A DNA stretch of 19,729 nt from JANPPS01 sp043758105 (GTDB taxonomy: Bacteria; Pseudomonadota; Alphaproteobacteria; Acetobacterales; Acetobacteraceae). Both the position numbers and the translations under genes were made by a program. Where the stretch lies: the NCBI GenBank assembly GCA_043758105.1, contig JAYVOF010000254.1, positions 1 to 19,729 on the forward strand. The letters are read 5' to 3'. Each line of letters starts with the position of its first letter. Position 1 is the first letter of the stretch. This document shows positions 8,040 through 16,106 of the stretch, piece after piece. The notes below the pieces were generated by a model. The model did not search any database. It was not told the origin of the DNA and saw only the letters and a program-made list of their open reading frames with translations.

Positions 8040-8876
8040 TCAGCCGGCTTGCATGGCGGCGTTGTAGAGGATGCAATCCACGTCGAACATCTCCGGGAAG
8101 TGGGCGTCATTGCTGCGGATAAACGCACTCGGCTCGAAGCCGCGGGTTTGCAGGGCTCCGATCATTTGGGCGTAGTCGGGGGCACCCTCATACAAATGGC
8201 GCATCGCTAGCTCCGTCTGGACGCCCACGAAACGGGACAGGACGGTGCCTGCCCCCTCGACGATCGCCATCTCATTGCCCTGAGTGTCCATCTTGAGGAA
8301 CGGACGGCGGAAGCCGAGTTGGGTTTGCCACTTGGTGAACTCCGATTCGAGGGTCGCGCGTTGGACCGTGACATCGCGTGTGGTCGTGTTTTGCCCCTTG
8401 AACTGCCCCGGCTGATCGGCAACCGGCGTGCGAAGCGAGCTGAATTGATCCTCCGCGGCGATGTGGAACACCGCCGGGCCCGCCTCCCGGTCGAGCGCCA
8501 GCTCCTCGATGAACCAGCGTCCGTCTTGGATGACCCGGGGACGCTTGCGCATCCGGTCCGCCAGGTCCGGGATAGGTTCGTAGGAAATAATTGGACCCCG
8601 ATAGCCGACCGAGTCCCGCAACATGGTTGCGTATTGCCCATCATTGGCACCGACATCGAACACGCAATCCACGTTCAGATGCTTGAACAGCCGCGTGAGA
8701 TGGATCTGTTCGGACGCGGAAATCACATCCCGGGGAGCCAGCACAAGATTGCCAGACAGTCTCTCGATCAGGTTCGCGATCCGTCGTTTCAAGGACGGCA
8801 CCGCCCGATCCGCTGATGTGTATGAATCCATGGCCCGATCATCTCCCAAATTATTTAATTTTTTGCGAATTTTCAT
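8040..8876 (-). CDS. FkbM family SAM-dependent methyltransferase
   Basis: This 278-residue protein has the FkbM methyltransferase pattern. The SAM-binding motif CVFDVGANDGQYATML lies at about residues 71-86. A second conserved block FLKMDTQGNEMAIVEGAG follows in the second half. Members methylate hydroxyl groups of sugars and natural products, and in glycan loci they typically decorate polysaccharide building blocks. The start at 8876 overlaps the glycosyltransferase stop as ATGA (8873-8876), but no ribosome site precedes it, and the first 15 codons are AT-rich. An internal ATG at 8831 has a GGGAGA about eleven bases upstream and is a fair alternative start, giving 263 residues. It is the middle gene of the glycan operon, twelve bases from the flippase gene. 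Confidence 0.88.
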   Translation of the reverse strand: MKIRKKLNNLGDDRAMDSYTSADRAVPSLKRRIANLIERLSGNLVLAPRDVISASEQIHLTRLFKHLNVDCVFDVGANDGQYATMLRDSVGYRGPIISYEPIPDLADRMRKRPRVIQDGRWFIEELALDREAGPAVFHIAAEDQFSSLRTPVADQPGQFKGQNTTTRDVTVQRATLESEFTKWQTQLGFRRPFLKMDTQGNEMAIVEGAGTVLSRFVGVQTELAMRHLYEGAPDYAQMIGALQTRGFEPSAFIRSNDAHFPEMFDVDCILYNAAMQAG

Positions 8877-10123
8877 CGCGGCGCCGGCTGCGTCATCAAA
8901 GTCACGGCACGACGCTCCACGATCGCCGTGTCATAGCGCGCCGCCATGGTGACGCGCGCGGCCCGGCCAAGGCGTGGGCAGGCGGCGTCATCGTGCAACA
9001 GGGCGACGCATGCCTCGGCAATCCGCCGGTCCGTTTCCCGGATCAGGATGTCGGTGCCATCCGTGAAATCCAATCCCTCCGCCCCGATCCGCGTGCTGAC
9101 CATCGGGCGCGCATAGGCCGCGGCCTCGACCAGCTTGAGGCGGGTGCCGCTCCTCTGCAGCAACGGGCAGCATACCAGGCGCGTTTCAGCATACAGCTCC
9201 GGGAGGCCGGCCACGAAGCCGCGATACTCGACCCCCTCGATCCCGTCGGACCGGGAGGGCAGCCGGTCCGTGCCCTGGCCGGCCAGAATAAGCCGCGCCT
9301 GTGGCACGGCCACGCGGATCGCGGGCCAGATACGCCGCGCCAACCGCTCGGCCGCGTCGTGGTTCGGCCCGTAGGTGCAGGCCCCCAGGAACAGGATGGC
9401 GGGCGCGGAGCCGAGCCCCGGCGGGTCCTGCGGCAGCGCCACGGCGTTCGGGAGGACGGTCACGGACGGTCCGAACCCCAAGCGGGCGAGGTGGGCGCGA
9501 TCGATCTCCGAGCATACAGTTGTGACGGTCGAGAGCCGGACACCCCGGTATTCGGCGGCGAGCAGCGCCGGCAGCTGCAGCAGCCCCGCCACCTGACCGG
9601 CCGATAGCCCGGCGGTACCCCAGCGCAATTTATGCTCGACGTCGTTGAGGTCGAGCATCAGCCGCCGTGGGCGGCAGCTTCTGTGCAACACCGGGATCAT
9701 CGCCTCCAGCCGATCCACTAGGACGAGGTCTGGATCGGCCCCGAGATGGCGGGAAATGTCGGCGATGAGCGCGTGGCCGCCATATCCCCGAAATGCAGGT
9801 TGTTCCGATACAGATACCATACCGGAGACATAATGATTCCACAACGTTTCCCGCCGGGTGTGCCGTGGGGTCAGGTGGACATGGAGCGGGATGCCCCAAA
9901 ACTCCGATTGGTCCCGGTCCAGCGCAGCGGCATCATCCCCGCGCGCCATCAATGCGGGCGGCACGATATGCACGATGTCGATGCGATCCGAAACCTGCGC
10001 CAAGGCCCTCAGCCACAGGCCGACGCGCCGGTGCATTCCGCCCCGGTCCTCCTCGGAAGACGGCGGTAGCATCGGGCTAAGGACGAGGGCGCGCCCGGTT
10101 TTGCCGTTGTTCGTGGTGGACAT
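8873..10123 (-). CDS. Glycosyltransferase, GT4-like (GT-B fold)
   Basis: This 416-residue protein would transfer a sugar from a nucleotide-sugar donor to a growing glycan on the cytoplasmic face of the membrane. The N-terminal acceptor half opens with RALVLSPMLPPSSEEDRGGM. The C-terminal donor half has ILFLGACTYGPNHDAAERLA, then the typical donor-site block SGTRLKLVEAAAYARPMVST followed by RIGAEGL (about residues 325-350). This closely resembles sugar transferases found beside exosortase/PEP-CTERM polysaccharide loci. The frame is open back to an ATG at 10300, but that extension is AT-rich, low in coding character and runs up to the divergent hydrolase gene, so I placed the start at 10123. 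No strong ribosome site is visible there. It is the first gene of the glycan operon. Confidence 0.85.
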   Translation of the reverse strand: MSTTNNGKTGRALVLSPMLPPSSEEDRGGMHRRVGLWLRALAQVSDRIDIVHIVPPALMARGDDAAALDRDQSEFWGIPLHVHLTPRHTRRETLWNHYVSGMVSVSEQPAFRGYGGHALIADISRHLGADPDLVLVDRLEAMIPVLHRSCRPRRLMLDLNDVEHKLRWGTAGLSAGQVAGLLQLPALLAAEYRGVRLSTVTTVCSEIDRAHLARLGFGPSVTVLPNAVALPQDPPGLGSAPAILFLGACTYGPNHDAAERLARRIWPAIRVAVPQARLILAGQGTDRLPSRSDGIEGVEYRGFVAGLPELYAETRLVCCPLLQRSGTRLKLVEAAAYARPMVSTRIGAEGLDFTDGTDILIRETDRRIAEACVALLHDDAACPRLGRAARVTMAARYDTAIVERRAVTLMTQPAPR

Positions 10124-10317
10124 GTGGAGAGATGCCAGGCTTTGATCAAAAACTAAGAAATTAGTAGGATCGTAGCGCAGAATACCCTCGAACGGAATTG
10201 CTTGATTTTTCTCGTTTTTGTCGTTGTGAGAGAAGCTGCTGATGCGGTCCGCCGGGGGTGGATTGACGCTCGCGCGCCGGTGACGGACCGTTGGGTTCAC
10301 GTGTCGAAGGCGCGGTC
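10124..10317. promoter_or_regulatory. Divergent intergenic region with small palindromes
   Basis: This stretch separates the minus-strand glycan operon from the plus-strand hydrolase gene and is visibly AT-rich between about 10140 and 10220. It contains the perfect palindrome TTTGATCAAA (10141-10150) and, two bases on, the inverted repeat CTAA-GAAA-TTAG (10153-10164). Both lie 18-41 bases upstream of the glycosyltransferase start and could be operator sites. No convincing -35/-10 pair or sigma-54 box was found. The promoters are inferred from the divergent layout. Confidence 0.4.
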
Positions 10318-12264
10318 ATGATGTCCCCCAGACTTTTCCGCAGCGCGCTGCTGCTCTGCAGCCTATCCCCGGTCGTGGCGCGGGCGGAGGTCAGCCGGTT
10401 CGATACTCTGTCCCGCGAACAGCCGGGCCTGCAGGGCCGGGCCTTCGGCGCGGCTGGCACGGCCGAGAAAATCACCGGGCGGGCGACGATCAGCCTCGAT
10501 CCCACCGATCCGCATAACGCCGTGATCGCCGACCTCGACCTCGCGCCGCGCACCGAGGCGGGCCGTGTGGAGGCGGTGACGGACGTCGTGATCCTGCGGC
10601 CACAGCACCCGAACGGCACGCTGTTGTTCGAAGTGCTGAACCGCGGGCGGAAGCTGATGCCGGGCTGGATGGATGACACGGACGCGGTGACGGGCACCCG
10701 GCTCGAACGGGCAGAGGATGCGGGTCGCGGGTTCCTGCTGGGCCAAGGCTACACCATCGTTTGGGCCGGGTGGCAGGCGGATGCGCCGGGTAATCCGGGG
10801 ATCAAGATCACGGTGCCGTCTGTGCCCGGCGTCACCGGCCCGTCGCGGGAGGAGTGGAGTTTCGCCGACACGGCCAGCCCGAAACGGGTGAGTCTCAGCT
10901 ATCCGATCGCCGACCGTGCCAGCCTCCAGCTCACGGTCCGGCCCCGCGCGGATGACGCGCGCATCACGCCCGAGGGCCTGGCGTTCACGGTCGTCGATGA
11001 CACCACGATCGAGATCACCCGCCCGCCAGCTCAGCCGGCGGACGCGCTTTATGAGGTGACCTATACCGCCCGGGATCCCCGGGTGATGGGCATGGGCCTG
11101 GCGGCGATTCGCGATGTCACGGCGTTTCTGCGGCATGAACCCGGGCCACAAAACCCCCTCGCGGACCGCCTGCCGTCGCGCGCGATCGGCCTGGGCATCT
11201 CCCAGTCCGGCCGCGTGCTGCGGGACGCGCTGTATTTTGGCATGAACCAGGACGAGGCTGGGCGGATCGTGTTCGACGGGATGATGCCGCTGATCCCCGG
11301 GGCCCGGCGCAGCTTCACCAACGCCCGCTTCGCCCAGCCCGGGCGCAATCCCGGCCCGCAATTCGACCGGCTGTTCCCGGTTCTGCAATTCCCGTTCACC
11401 TATGCGGTGATGAACGACGCGGTGAGCGGACGGCGGGACGGAATTTTGCTGCGGTGCGCCCAAACCAATACATGTCCGCGGACCATGCAAATGGACTCGG
11501 AGTTCGAATACTGGGGCTCGGAGGGGAGCCTGCTGGTGACGGACACGCGCGGCAACCACATCGACCTGCCGTCCAGCGTCCGCGCCTATATGCTGGCCGG
11601 CGCGCCGCATGCGAGCGCCTGGAATATGGTGGTGAGCCGCAACCCGGTCTGCGCCCTGCCGCTTAACCCCGTGAGCGCCGGCCCGGCGCTGCGCGCGTTG
11701 CTCACGGATTTGCAGGCCTGGATCGCCGATGGGGTCGAGCCGCCCAGCAGCCGGGTGCCCACCCTTGCGGCGGGCACGCTGGTCCCGGCGGCCGAGGTGT
11801 ATCCGGTGCCGATCCCGGGCCTGAAATACCATGAGCAATACGCCCGTGCCGACTGGATCGTCCCCGGGACCAAGCTGCCGGCGGTGCGCGGCATCTATCC
11901 GCAATACCTGCCGCGCGCCGGGTCCGACGGGAACGCGATCGCCGGGCTGCGCCTGCCGATGCTGGCGGCACCGCGGGCGACCTACACCGGCTGGAACCCA
12001 GTCGTGGGCGCAGAAGGGGAGCAGGATTTGTGCACGCAACTGGGCGGAGCCGTGCCGTTCGCCGCGACGCGCGCGGAGCGGGACGCGGCAGGCGATCCGC
12101 GCCCGTCGCTGGCCGAACGATATCCCACCCCAGAATCCTATGTTGACGCCGTGCGGGCGGCGGCAGCGCATCTGGTGGCGGACCGCCTGCTGCTGCCCGA
12201 AGACGCGGAGCAGGCCGTTGACGCCGCCCGGGCCGGCACGCTGGCGCGACTGGTTGCAAAATAG
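10318..12264 (+). CDS. Secreted alpha/beta hydrolase domain-containing protein
   Basis: This 648-residue protein has an N-terminal signal peptide (MMSPRLFRSALLLCSLSPVV, cleavage likely after ARA at residue 23), so it acts in the periplasm or outside the cell. The body resembles the roughly 650-residue family annotated only as alpha/beta hydrolase domain proteins. The probable nucleophile elbow is GLGISQSGRVLRDAL, with Ser295. A later histidine in GAPHASAWN could complete a triad. Two cysteine-rich spots (ILLRCAQTNTCPRTM and AEGEQDLCTQLGG) might form disulfides in the periplasm. The substrate is unknown. The start is at tandem ATGs (10318, 10321) with GAAGG about ten bases upstream; an ATG at 10291 would put extra residues before the signal peptide. 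It faces away from the glycan operon, so a link to glycan or ester turnover is only a guess. Confidence 0.8.
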   Translation: MMSPRLFRSALLLCSLSPVVARAEVSRFDTLSREQPGLQGRAFGAAGTAEKITGRATISLDPTDPHNAVIADLDLAPRTEAGRVEAVTDVVILRPQHPNGTLLFEVLNRGRKLMPGWMDDTDAVTGTRLERAEDAGRGFLLGQGYTIVWAGWQADAPGNPGIKITVPSVPGVTGPSREEWSFADTASPKRVSLSYPIADRASLQLTVRPRADDARITPEGLAFTVVDDTTIEITRPPAQPADALYEVTYTARDPRVMGMGLAAIRDVTAFLRHEPGPQNPLADRLPSRAIGLGISQSGRVLRDALYFGMNQDEAGRIVFDGMMPLIPGARRSFTNARFAQPGRNPGPQFDRLFPVLQFPFTYAVMNDAVSGRRDGILLRCAQTNTCPRTMQMDSEFEYWGSEGSLLVTDTRGNHIDLPSSVRAYMLAGAPHASAWNMVVSRNPVCALPLNPVSAGPALRALLTDLQAWIADGVEPPSSRVPTLAAGTLVPAAEVYPVPIPGLKYHEQYARADWIVPGTKLPAVRGIYPQYLPRAGSDGNAIAGLRLPMLAAPRATYTGWNPVVGAEGEQDLCTQLGGAVPFAATRAERDAAGDPRPSLAERYPTPESYVDAVRAAAAHLVADRLLLPEDAEQAVDAARAGTLARLVAK

Positions 12265-12380
12265 GTGGGTCGTTCTTCATTTTAGCTCTATGCACCGTCC
12301 GGACTATCGCATAGAATAATCAATAAGATATTAAAATAAATACTAAATCACATTCCCGGCTCCCGCAGGAGGTTGCCCAC
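12265..12380 (+). promoter_or_regulatory. AT-rich upstream region of the PEP-CTERM gene with inverted repeat
   Basis: The gap contains a perfect seven-base inverted repeat, TCTATGC (12287-12293) and GCATAGA (12309-12315), around an inner palindrome GTCCGGAC (12297-12304). A strongly AT-rich tract follows (about 12312-12350), unusual for this genome. The repeat could end the hydrolase transcript or be an operator; it has no T run directly after it. A strong ribosome site AGGAGG (12367-12372) precedes the ATG at 12381. The AT tract is the likeliest place for a promoter, but no clear boxes are claimed. Confidence 0.45.
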
Positions 12381-12956
12381 ATGACACTTTTGACCGTCGC
12401 CGCAAACACGCGGTGGATCATGGCCGCTTCAGTATTCGCCGTCTGCGTCAGTGTGACAGCCCCGGCTCAGGCCACGGTGCTAACCTATGACTTCACCGCC
12501 ACCGCCAACGGGGGCGCGCTCAACGGCAACGTGTTCAAGGGCGTGCTCACGGTCGATCAGGCGAGTGTCGTGGCGCTTCAGGGTGCCGCGACGATAATCT
12601 CGTTGAATGTGCTGGGGGTTATCGTGACCGGCTCCGAGGGATTGTTCGGCCAAACGCCGCAAGCCACGTTCATGGCAGACGGCACGTTGAATAGTTTGGC
12701 AAACTTCGTCGTTGCCGGCCCGGCCCGCGCCGCATCACAGGGGTTCAGCCCGGTCACCCCGTTGCCGAGTCCGATCACGTCGATCCTGTTCGATGGCCGG
12801 TTCAACTACGGCACCGACCCCAACAAGGGAGAGATCTTCACCGGTGGAGCGGTCTCCGGCACCGTCGAGGCCATGGCCGTGCCGGAGCCCGCCACCCTCG
12901 TGATCGCCAGCATGGGCTTGACCGCGCTAGGCCTGATGCGCCGCCGCGGCCGGTAA
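12381..12956 (+). CDS. PEP-CTERM sorting domain-containing exported protein
   Basis: This 191-residue protein has an N-terminal signal peptide (hydrophobic run AASVFAVCVSV, cleavage likely after AQA near residue 32). The central region is rich in Gly, Ala, Thr and Asn without a recognised domain. The C-terminal sorting signal is a VPEPATL motif (from residue 167), then a hydrophobic helix, then the basic tail RRRGR. Such proteins are processed by an exosortase (EpsH family) and usually end up on the surface or in the extracellular matrix, often glycosylated. No exosortase lies in this window, so it must be encoded elsewhere. AGGAGG nine bases upstream supports the start. The last 30 bases overlap the end of the convergent LysR gene. 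Proximity to the glycan operon fits a matrix role, as inference. Confidence 0.9.
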   Translation: MTLLTVAANTRWIMAASVFAVCVSVTAPAQATVLTYDFTATANGGALNGNVFKGVLTVDQASVVALQGAATIISLNVLGVIVTGSEGLFGQTPQATFMADGTLNSLANFVVAGPARAASQGFSPVTPLPSPITSILFDGRFNYGTDPNKGEIFTGGAVSGTVEAMAVPEPATLVIASMGLTALGLMRRRGR

Positions 12957-13832
12957 GCCGGCGATCAATCCCAGCAACGCAGTGGCGGCGCGGATTTGAT
13001 AGCGGTCGCGGTGGCGTAAAACGTGAAAGGCGCGGTCGGGCAGGTCAAGACCGACCCGGCACAGCAACCCCACCTCGATACTCGGGCTCGCCACGGAGGC
13101 GGAGATGACCGTGGCGCCCATGTCAGCCTCCACCGCGGCGCGGACCGCCTCGTTGCTCGGTAATTCCAGCGCCACCGTGAGCTGGGACGGGTTAAGGCCA
13201 AAGCCTTCGAGCGCGGTTTCGAACACGGAACGGGTGCCGGAACCCGGTTCGCGCAGCACCCATTCGGTGTCGGTCAGCTCATGGGGATCGATGCGGGCGC
13301 GTCCGGCCCAGAGGTGTTCGGGGCCGACCACCAGCAGCATCTGGTCCCGCGCCACCGTCGTGCTGAGTAACGCCGGGTCATGGACGGCGCCCTCGACGAA
13401 ACCGAGCTCGGCCGTACCGTCATGCACGATGGCGGCCGCCTGCGCGGTGTTGCCGACCGCGAGGCGGATGTCGATGCGCGGGTAGGCGCGGCGGAACTGC
13501 ACCAAATACCGTGGCAGCCAATAGCTGGCGATCGTCTGGCTCGCTTGCACCGACAGCGTGCCGTGGGCGAGGCCGCCCAGCTCTGCCAGCGCCAGCTCCG
13601 CCGCCGCCGCGCGGGCCAGCACGGCGCGGGCCTCACCCAGGAACAGAGTGCCGGCCTCCGTCAGCTCGATCCCCCGTCCCACCCGGTGAAACAGCTTGGT
13701 GCCATAGCGGAGTTCCAGCGCGGCCACCGCGGCGCTGGCGGCGGATTGCGCGAGGTTGAGCGCCTGCGCCGCCCGCGTCACATGCTGCCACTCCGCCACG
13801 GCGATGAAGATACGCAGCTGCTCTAGCGTCAT
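12927..13832 (-). CDS. LysR family transcriptional regulator (YeiE/CysB-like group)
   Basis: This 301-residue regulator has the N-terminal winged helix-turn-helix of LysR proteins (TLEQLRIFIAVAEWQHVTRA and AQSAASAAVAALE, residues 2-40). A periplasmic-binding-protein-like effector domain follows, with the conserved start GTLSVQASQTIASYWLP (about 91-107) and REPGSGTRSVFE. That last motif is typical of the YeiE/CbbR/CysL branch, whose members respond to small anions or organic acids. It is the last gene of the minus-strand block, 18 bases after the amidohydrolase stop. A perfect ATC-N9-GAT box ahead of the YeiH gene (17201-17215) is a likely target, and E. coli pairs YeiE with YeiH in the same way. 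No strong ribosome site is visible. Its last codons overlap the PEP-CTERM gene tail to tail. Confidence 0.9.
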   Translation of the reverse strand: MTLEQLRIFIAVAEWQHVTRAAQALNLAQSAASAAVAALELRYGTKLFHRVGRGIELTEAGTLFLGEARAVLARAAAAELALAELGGLAHGTLSVQASQTIASYWLPRYLVQFRRAYPRIDIRLAVGNTAQAAAIVHDGTAELGFVEGAVHDPALLSTTVARDQMLLVVGPEHLWAGRARIDPHELTDTEWVLREPGSGTRSVFETALEGFGLNPSQLTVALELPSNEAVRAAVEADMGATVISASVASPSIEVGLLCRVGLDLPDRAFHVLRHRDRYQIRAATALLGLIAGLPAAAAHQA

Positions 13833-13850
13833 ACGATCGTCATTTGGTCG

Positions 13851-14696
13851 TCATATAATGCCGAACAGCCGGGCCGCGTTGCCCGACAGGCCGGCCTTAA
13901 GCGCCTCTGGGTTAAGTCCGAGGGCGCGGAAATCCTCGACCCCCTGTTGCATCGGGCGGAACGGGTAGGACGAGCCGAACAGGAATTGATCGCGCAAAAA
14001 GCCGTTCGCCGCCTCCACATACCGTCCGGACCCGGGCATGAAGGTGTACATATCCGGTGATACATACACATTCTCGTGCCGGAACGCGACGTTCAGGATT
14101 CCGTCGATATTGGGATAAAACCCGTGACAGCAGACGATCGGCAGCTTAGGGAACAGCGCCGCCAGCCGGTCCACCGCCAGCGGGTCGTTGAAGCGCAGAT
14201 CGGGCGTCGTGGGTCCGGACATCACGAACGCCGGCACGCCCAGCTCCTGGCACGCCTCGTACAGAGGCAATAGGCGCGCATCGTCGGCGTGCATCGGCTC
14301 GGCATAGAACCCGGCGTCGATGTTGACGGCGCGCAGGCCGAGCTCCCGGACCGCCCGCTTCACCTCCGCCACCGCGCCGTCCCGCCCGAGGTCCTGCGGA
14401 TCCGCCGACGCCACGCCGATCAGCACGCCCTTGGAGTTCGCCACCAACTCCGATAGCGTGTCGTTGCTGATCCGCACCGTGGGTGTGCTGCGTCCCACCA
14501 TCACCGCATGGCTGATCCCTGCCTTCTTGATCCGGGCAAGGTAGGATTTGAGGTCCGGCGTCTTGGTATAATGGTCCTCGCTCCGCGACCCCACCCGGCG
14601 GTTCAGCCAGCCCACCACATCATAGCTGGGCGTGCCCGGCTCGGCACCGAAGAAGGCGTGCAGGAAGGTCGGGCGGTTCCGCATATCGATGATCAT
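13851..14696 (-). CDS. Amidohydrolase family protein (amidohydrolase-2 type), lacking usual metal ligands
   Basis: This 281-residue TIM-barrel-type protein of the amidohydrolase-2 group includes lactonases and decarboxylases of organic-acid pathways. The opening IIDMRNRPTFLHAF has Arg6 and Arg8 where classical members carry the metal-binding H-x-H. The histidine of strand 6 is kept (CCHGFYPNI, His191). The terminal FGSDYPH-type motif reads FGSSYPFRP, with Ser243 in place of the usual Asp. The same features occur, from memory, in a sizeable subfamily, so this is probably a real enzyme class working with little or no bound metal, rather than decay. The start at 14696 overlaps the MFS stop as ATGA (14693-14696); a longer open frame to 14945 lies wholly inside the MFS gene and is rejected. 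The reaction is unknown; hydrolysis or decarboxylation of the imported substrate is inferred from context. Confidence 0.85.
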   Translation of the reverse strand: MIIDMRNRPTFLHAFFGAEPGTPSYDVVGWLNRRVGSRSEDHYTKTPDLKSYLARIKKAGISHAVMVGRSTPTVRISNDTLSELVANSKGVLIGVASADPQDLGRDGAVAEVKRAVRELGLRAVNIDAGFYAEPMHADDARLLPLYEACQELGVPAFVMSGPTTPDLRFNDPLAVDRLAALFPKLPIVCCHGFYPNIDGILNVAFRHENVYVSPDMYTFMPGSGRYVEAANGFLRDQFLFGSSYPFRPMQQGVEDFRALGLNPEALKAGLSGNAARLFGII

Positions 14697-16063
14697 TGTG
14701 CCAAAGCCTCCAACCGCTGACCGCGTGTTTCGATGCCTAACGCCAATACGAGGATGGCGGCGATGACGAATCCGCCCGCGCCCACCTCGAACGCGGCGGA
14801 TTGTCCGTACTCCCGCACCAAAACCGGCACCAGGATGGGCCCGAGGATGGCGCCAACCCGGCCCGCCGCGGACGCGAGTCCGGCCCCGGTCGAGCGCGCC
14901 CGCGTCGGATACAGCTCCGGCGTATAGGCATACAGGCAGCTCCACATGCCGAACATGAAGAACTGCATCACGAACCCGGCGACGAACAGGGTGGTCTGGT
15001 CGGCCGCGTTACCATAGACCCACGCCGCCGCCGCCGCCGCCAGCAGGAACATCGCCGTGGTCGGCTTCCGGCCCCATTTTTCCAGTAGCGTCGCCGCCGT
15101 GATGAAGCCCGGGATGCCGCCGGTGGTGATGAGCGTGACGAACCCCACGGCGGTAATGGTGCTAAAGCCATGCGCCTTCAGCAGGATCGCGATCCAGGAA
15201 TTAAGCCCGAAGAACCCGATCAGCGCAAAGAACCACAGCCCGAACGCCATCACCGTCCGCCGCGCGTATTCGCGCGAGAACACGGTCGCAAGCGGGCTTT
15301 GCTGCCCGCCCTCATGGGCCGGCGGCGTATAGGGCGTGGGCTCGGGCAGGGGGGTGCCCAGTCGCCGCACGACCTGCGCCTCCATCTTGGACATCGTCGC
15401 CTCCGCCTCGGCAAACCGTCCGCGTTCGGCCAGCCAGCGGGGCGATTCCGGCATGCCGCGCCGCACCAGCAGCACCACGAGCGACAGCGACCCCACGGCC
15501 ACGAACACCCAGCGCCAGCCGAGATGCGGCAGCAGGAAATAGCTGATGGTGCCGGACAGGACGTAGCCGACGGCCCAAAACCCCTCCATGATCGCCACAT
15601 AGCGGCCCCGGACGCTGGCGGGCACCAGCTCGGACACCATGGCCTGGGCCACCGGCGCCTCACCGCCCACGCCGACGCCGATCAGGAAGCGGCAGAGCAT
15701 GAGTGTGCCGGCGCTCCAGGCCCCGGCGGCCATGAAGCTCGCGAGACCCCAGACGATCATGGTGACCTGGAACACCGCGCGCCGCCCATACCGGTCCGCC
15801 GCCAACCCGGCGATCACATTGCCCACTAATTGCCCGCCAAACGTCATGGACGCGAGCAGCCCGGCCTCGCCCGGGGTGAGCCCGAATTCCAGCACGATGG
15901 TGCCGAGCAGGAAGGCGAGCAGCGCGACATCGACCTGATCCACCAGCCACGCGGAGGCGATGATGCCGAAGATGCGCCGCTGATACCCCGTCATCGGCAG
16001 GCGCTCGAGCCGGTTGCTGATATTGGACCGGGCCGCGAGCCCCACGCCTGTCATTTCGCTCAT
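14693..16063 (-). CDS. MFS transporter (sugar / aromatic acid:H+ symporter type)
   Basis: This 456-residue inner-membrane transporter has about twelve transmembrane segments. Signature motifs are a D-x-x-D in the first segment (WLVDQVDVALLAF), motif A GLAADRYGRR (86-95), RFLIGVGVGGEAPVAQAM (125-142) with ELVPASVRGR, the post-TM6 motif PESPRWLAERG, and YTPELYPTRARSTG near TM10. These are typical of the sugar-porter and acid:H+ symporter families that import organic acids. The start at 16063 has GGGAGG (16069-16074) six bases upstream; the frame extends to 16078 but without support. A small hairpin (16080-16097) lies in the 43-base gap after the YeiH gene. It overlaps the amidohydrolase start by four bases, so import and first conversion are probably coupled. 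Confidence 0.9.
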   Translation of the reverse strand: MSEMTGVGLAARSNISNRLERLPMTGYQRRIFGIIASAWLVDQVDVALLAFLLGTIVLEFGLTPGEAGLLASMTFGGQLVGNVIAGLAADRYGRRAVFQVTMIVWGLASFMAAGAWSAGTLMLCRFLIGVGVGGEAPVAQAMVSELVPASVRGRYVAIMEGFWAVGYVLSGTISYFLLPHLGWRWVFVAVGSLSLVVLLVRRGMPESPRWLAERGRFAEAEATMSKMEAQVVRRLGTPLPEPTPYTPPAHEGGQQSPLATVFSREYARRTVMAFGLWFFALIGFFGLNSWIAILLKAHGFSTITAVGFVTLITTGGIPGFITAATLLEKWGRKPTTAMFLLAAAAAAWVYGNAADQTTLFVAGFVMQFFMFGMWSCLYAYTPELYPTRARSTGAGLASAAGRVGAILGPILVPVLVREYGQSAAFEVGAGGFVIAAILVLALGIETRGQRLEALAQ

Positions 16064-16106
16064 ACTAGCCTCCCACATGTCCGCACATTATGGCGGATCG
16101 ATTGTT

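Noticed and set aside
10363..12171. 602-codon open frame on the minus strand opposite the secreted hydrolase gene
   Set aside because: It is antisense to a well-supported gene with signal peptide and nucleophile motif. Its translation is rich in Arg, His, Gln and Pro without any domain, as expected for antisense frames in GC-rich DNA.
12242..12258. Sigma-54-like TGGC...TTGCA match before the PEP-CTERM gene
   Set aside because: The GG and GC elements are 11 bases apart instead of 10, the match lies inside the end of the hydrolase gene, and it is over 120 bases from the start codon.
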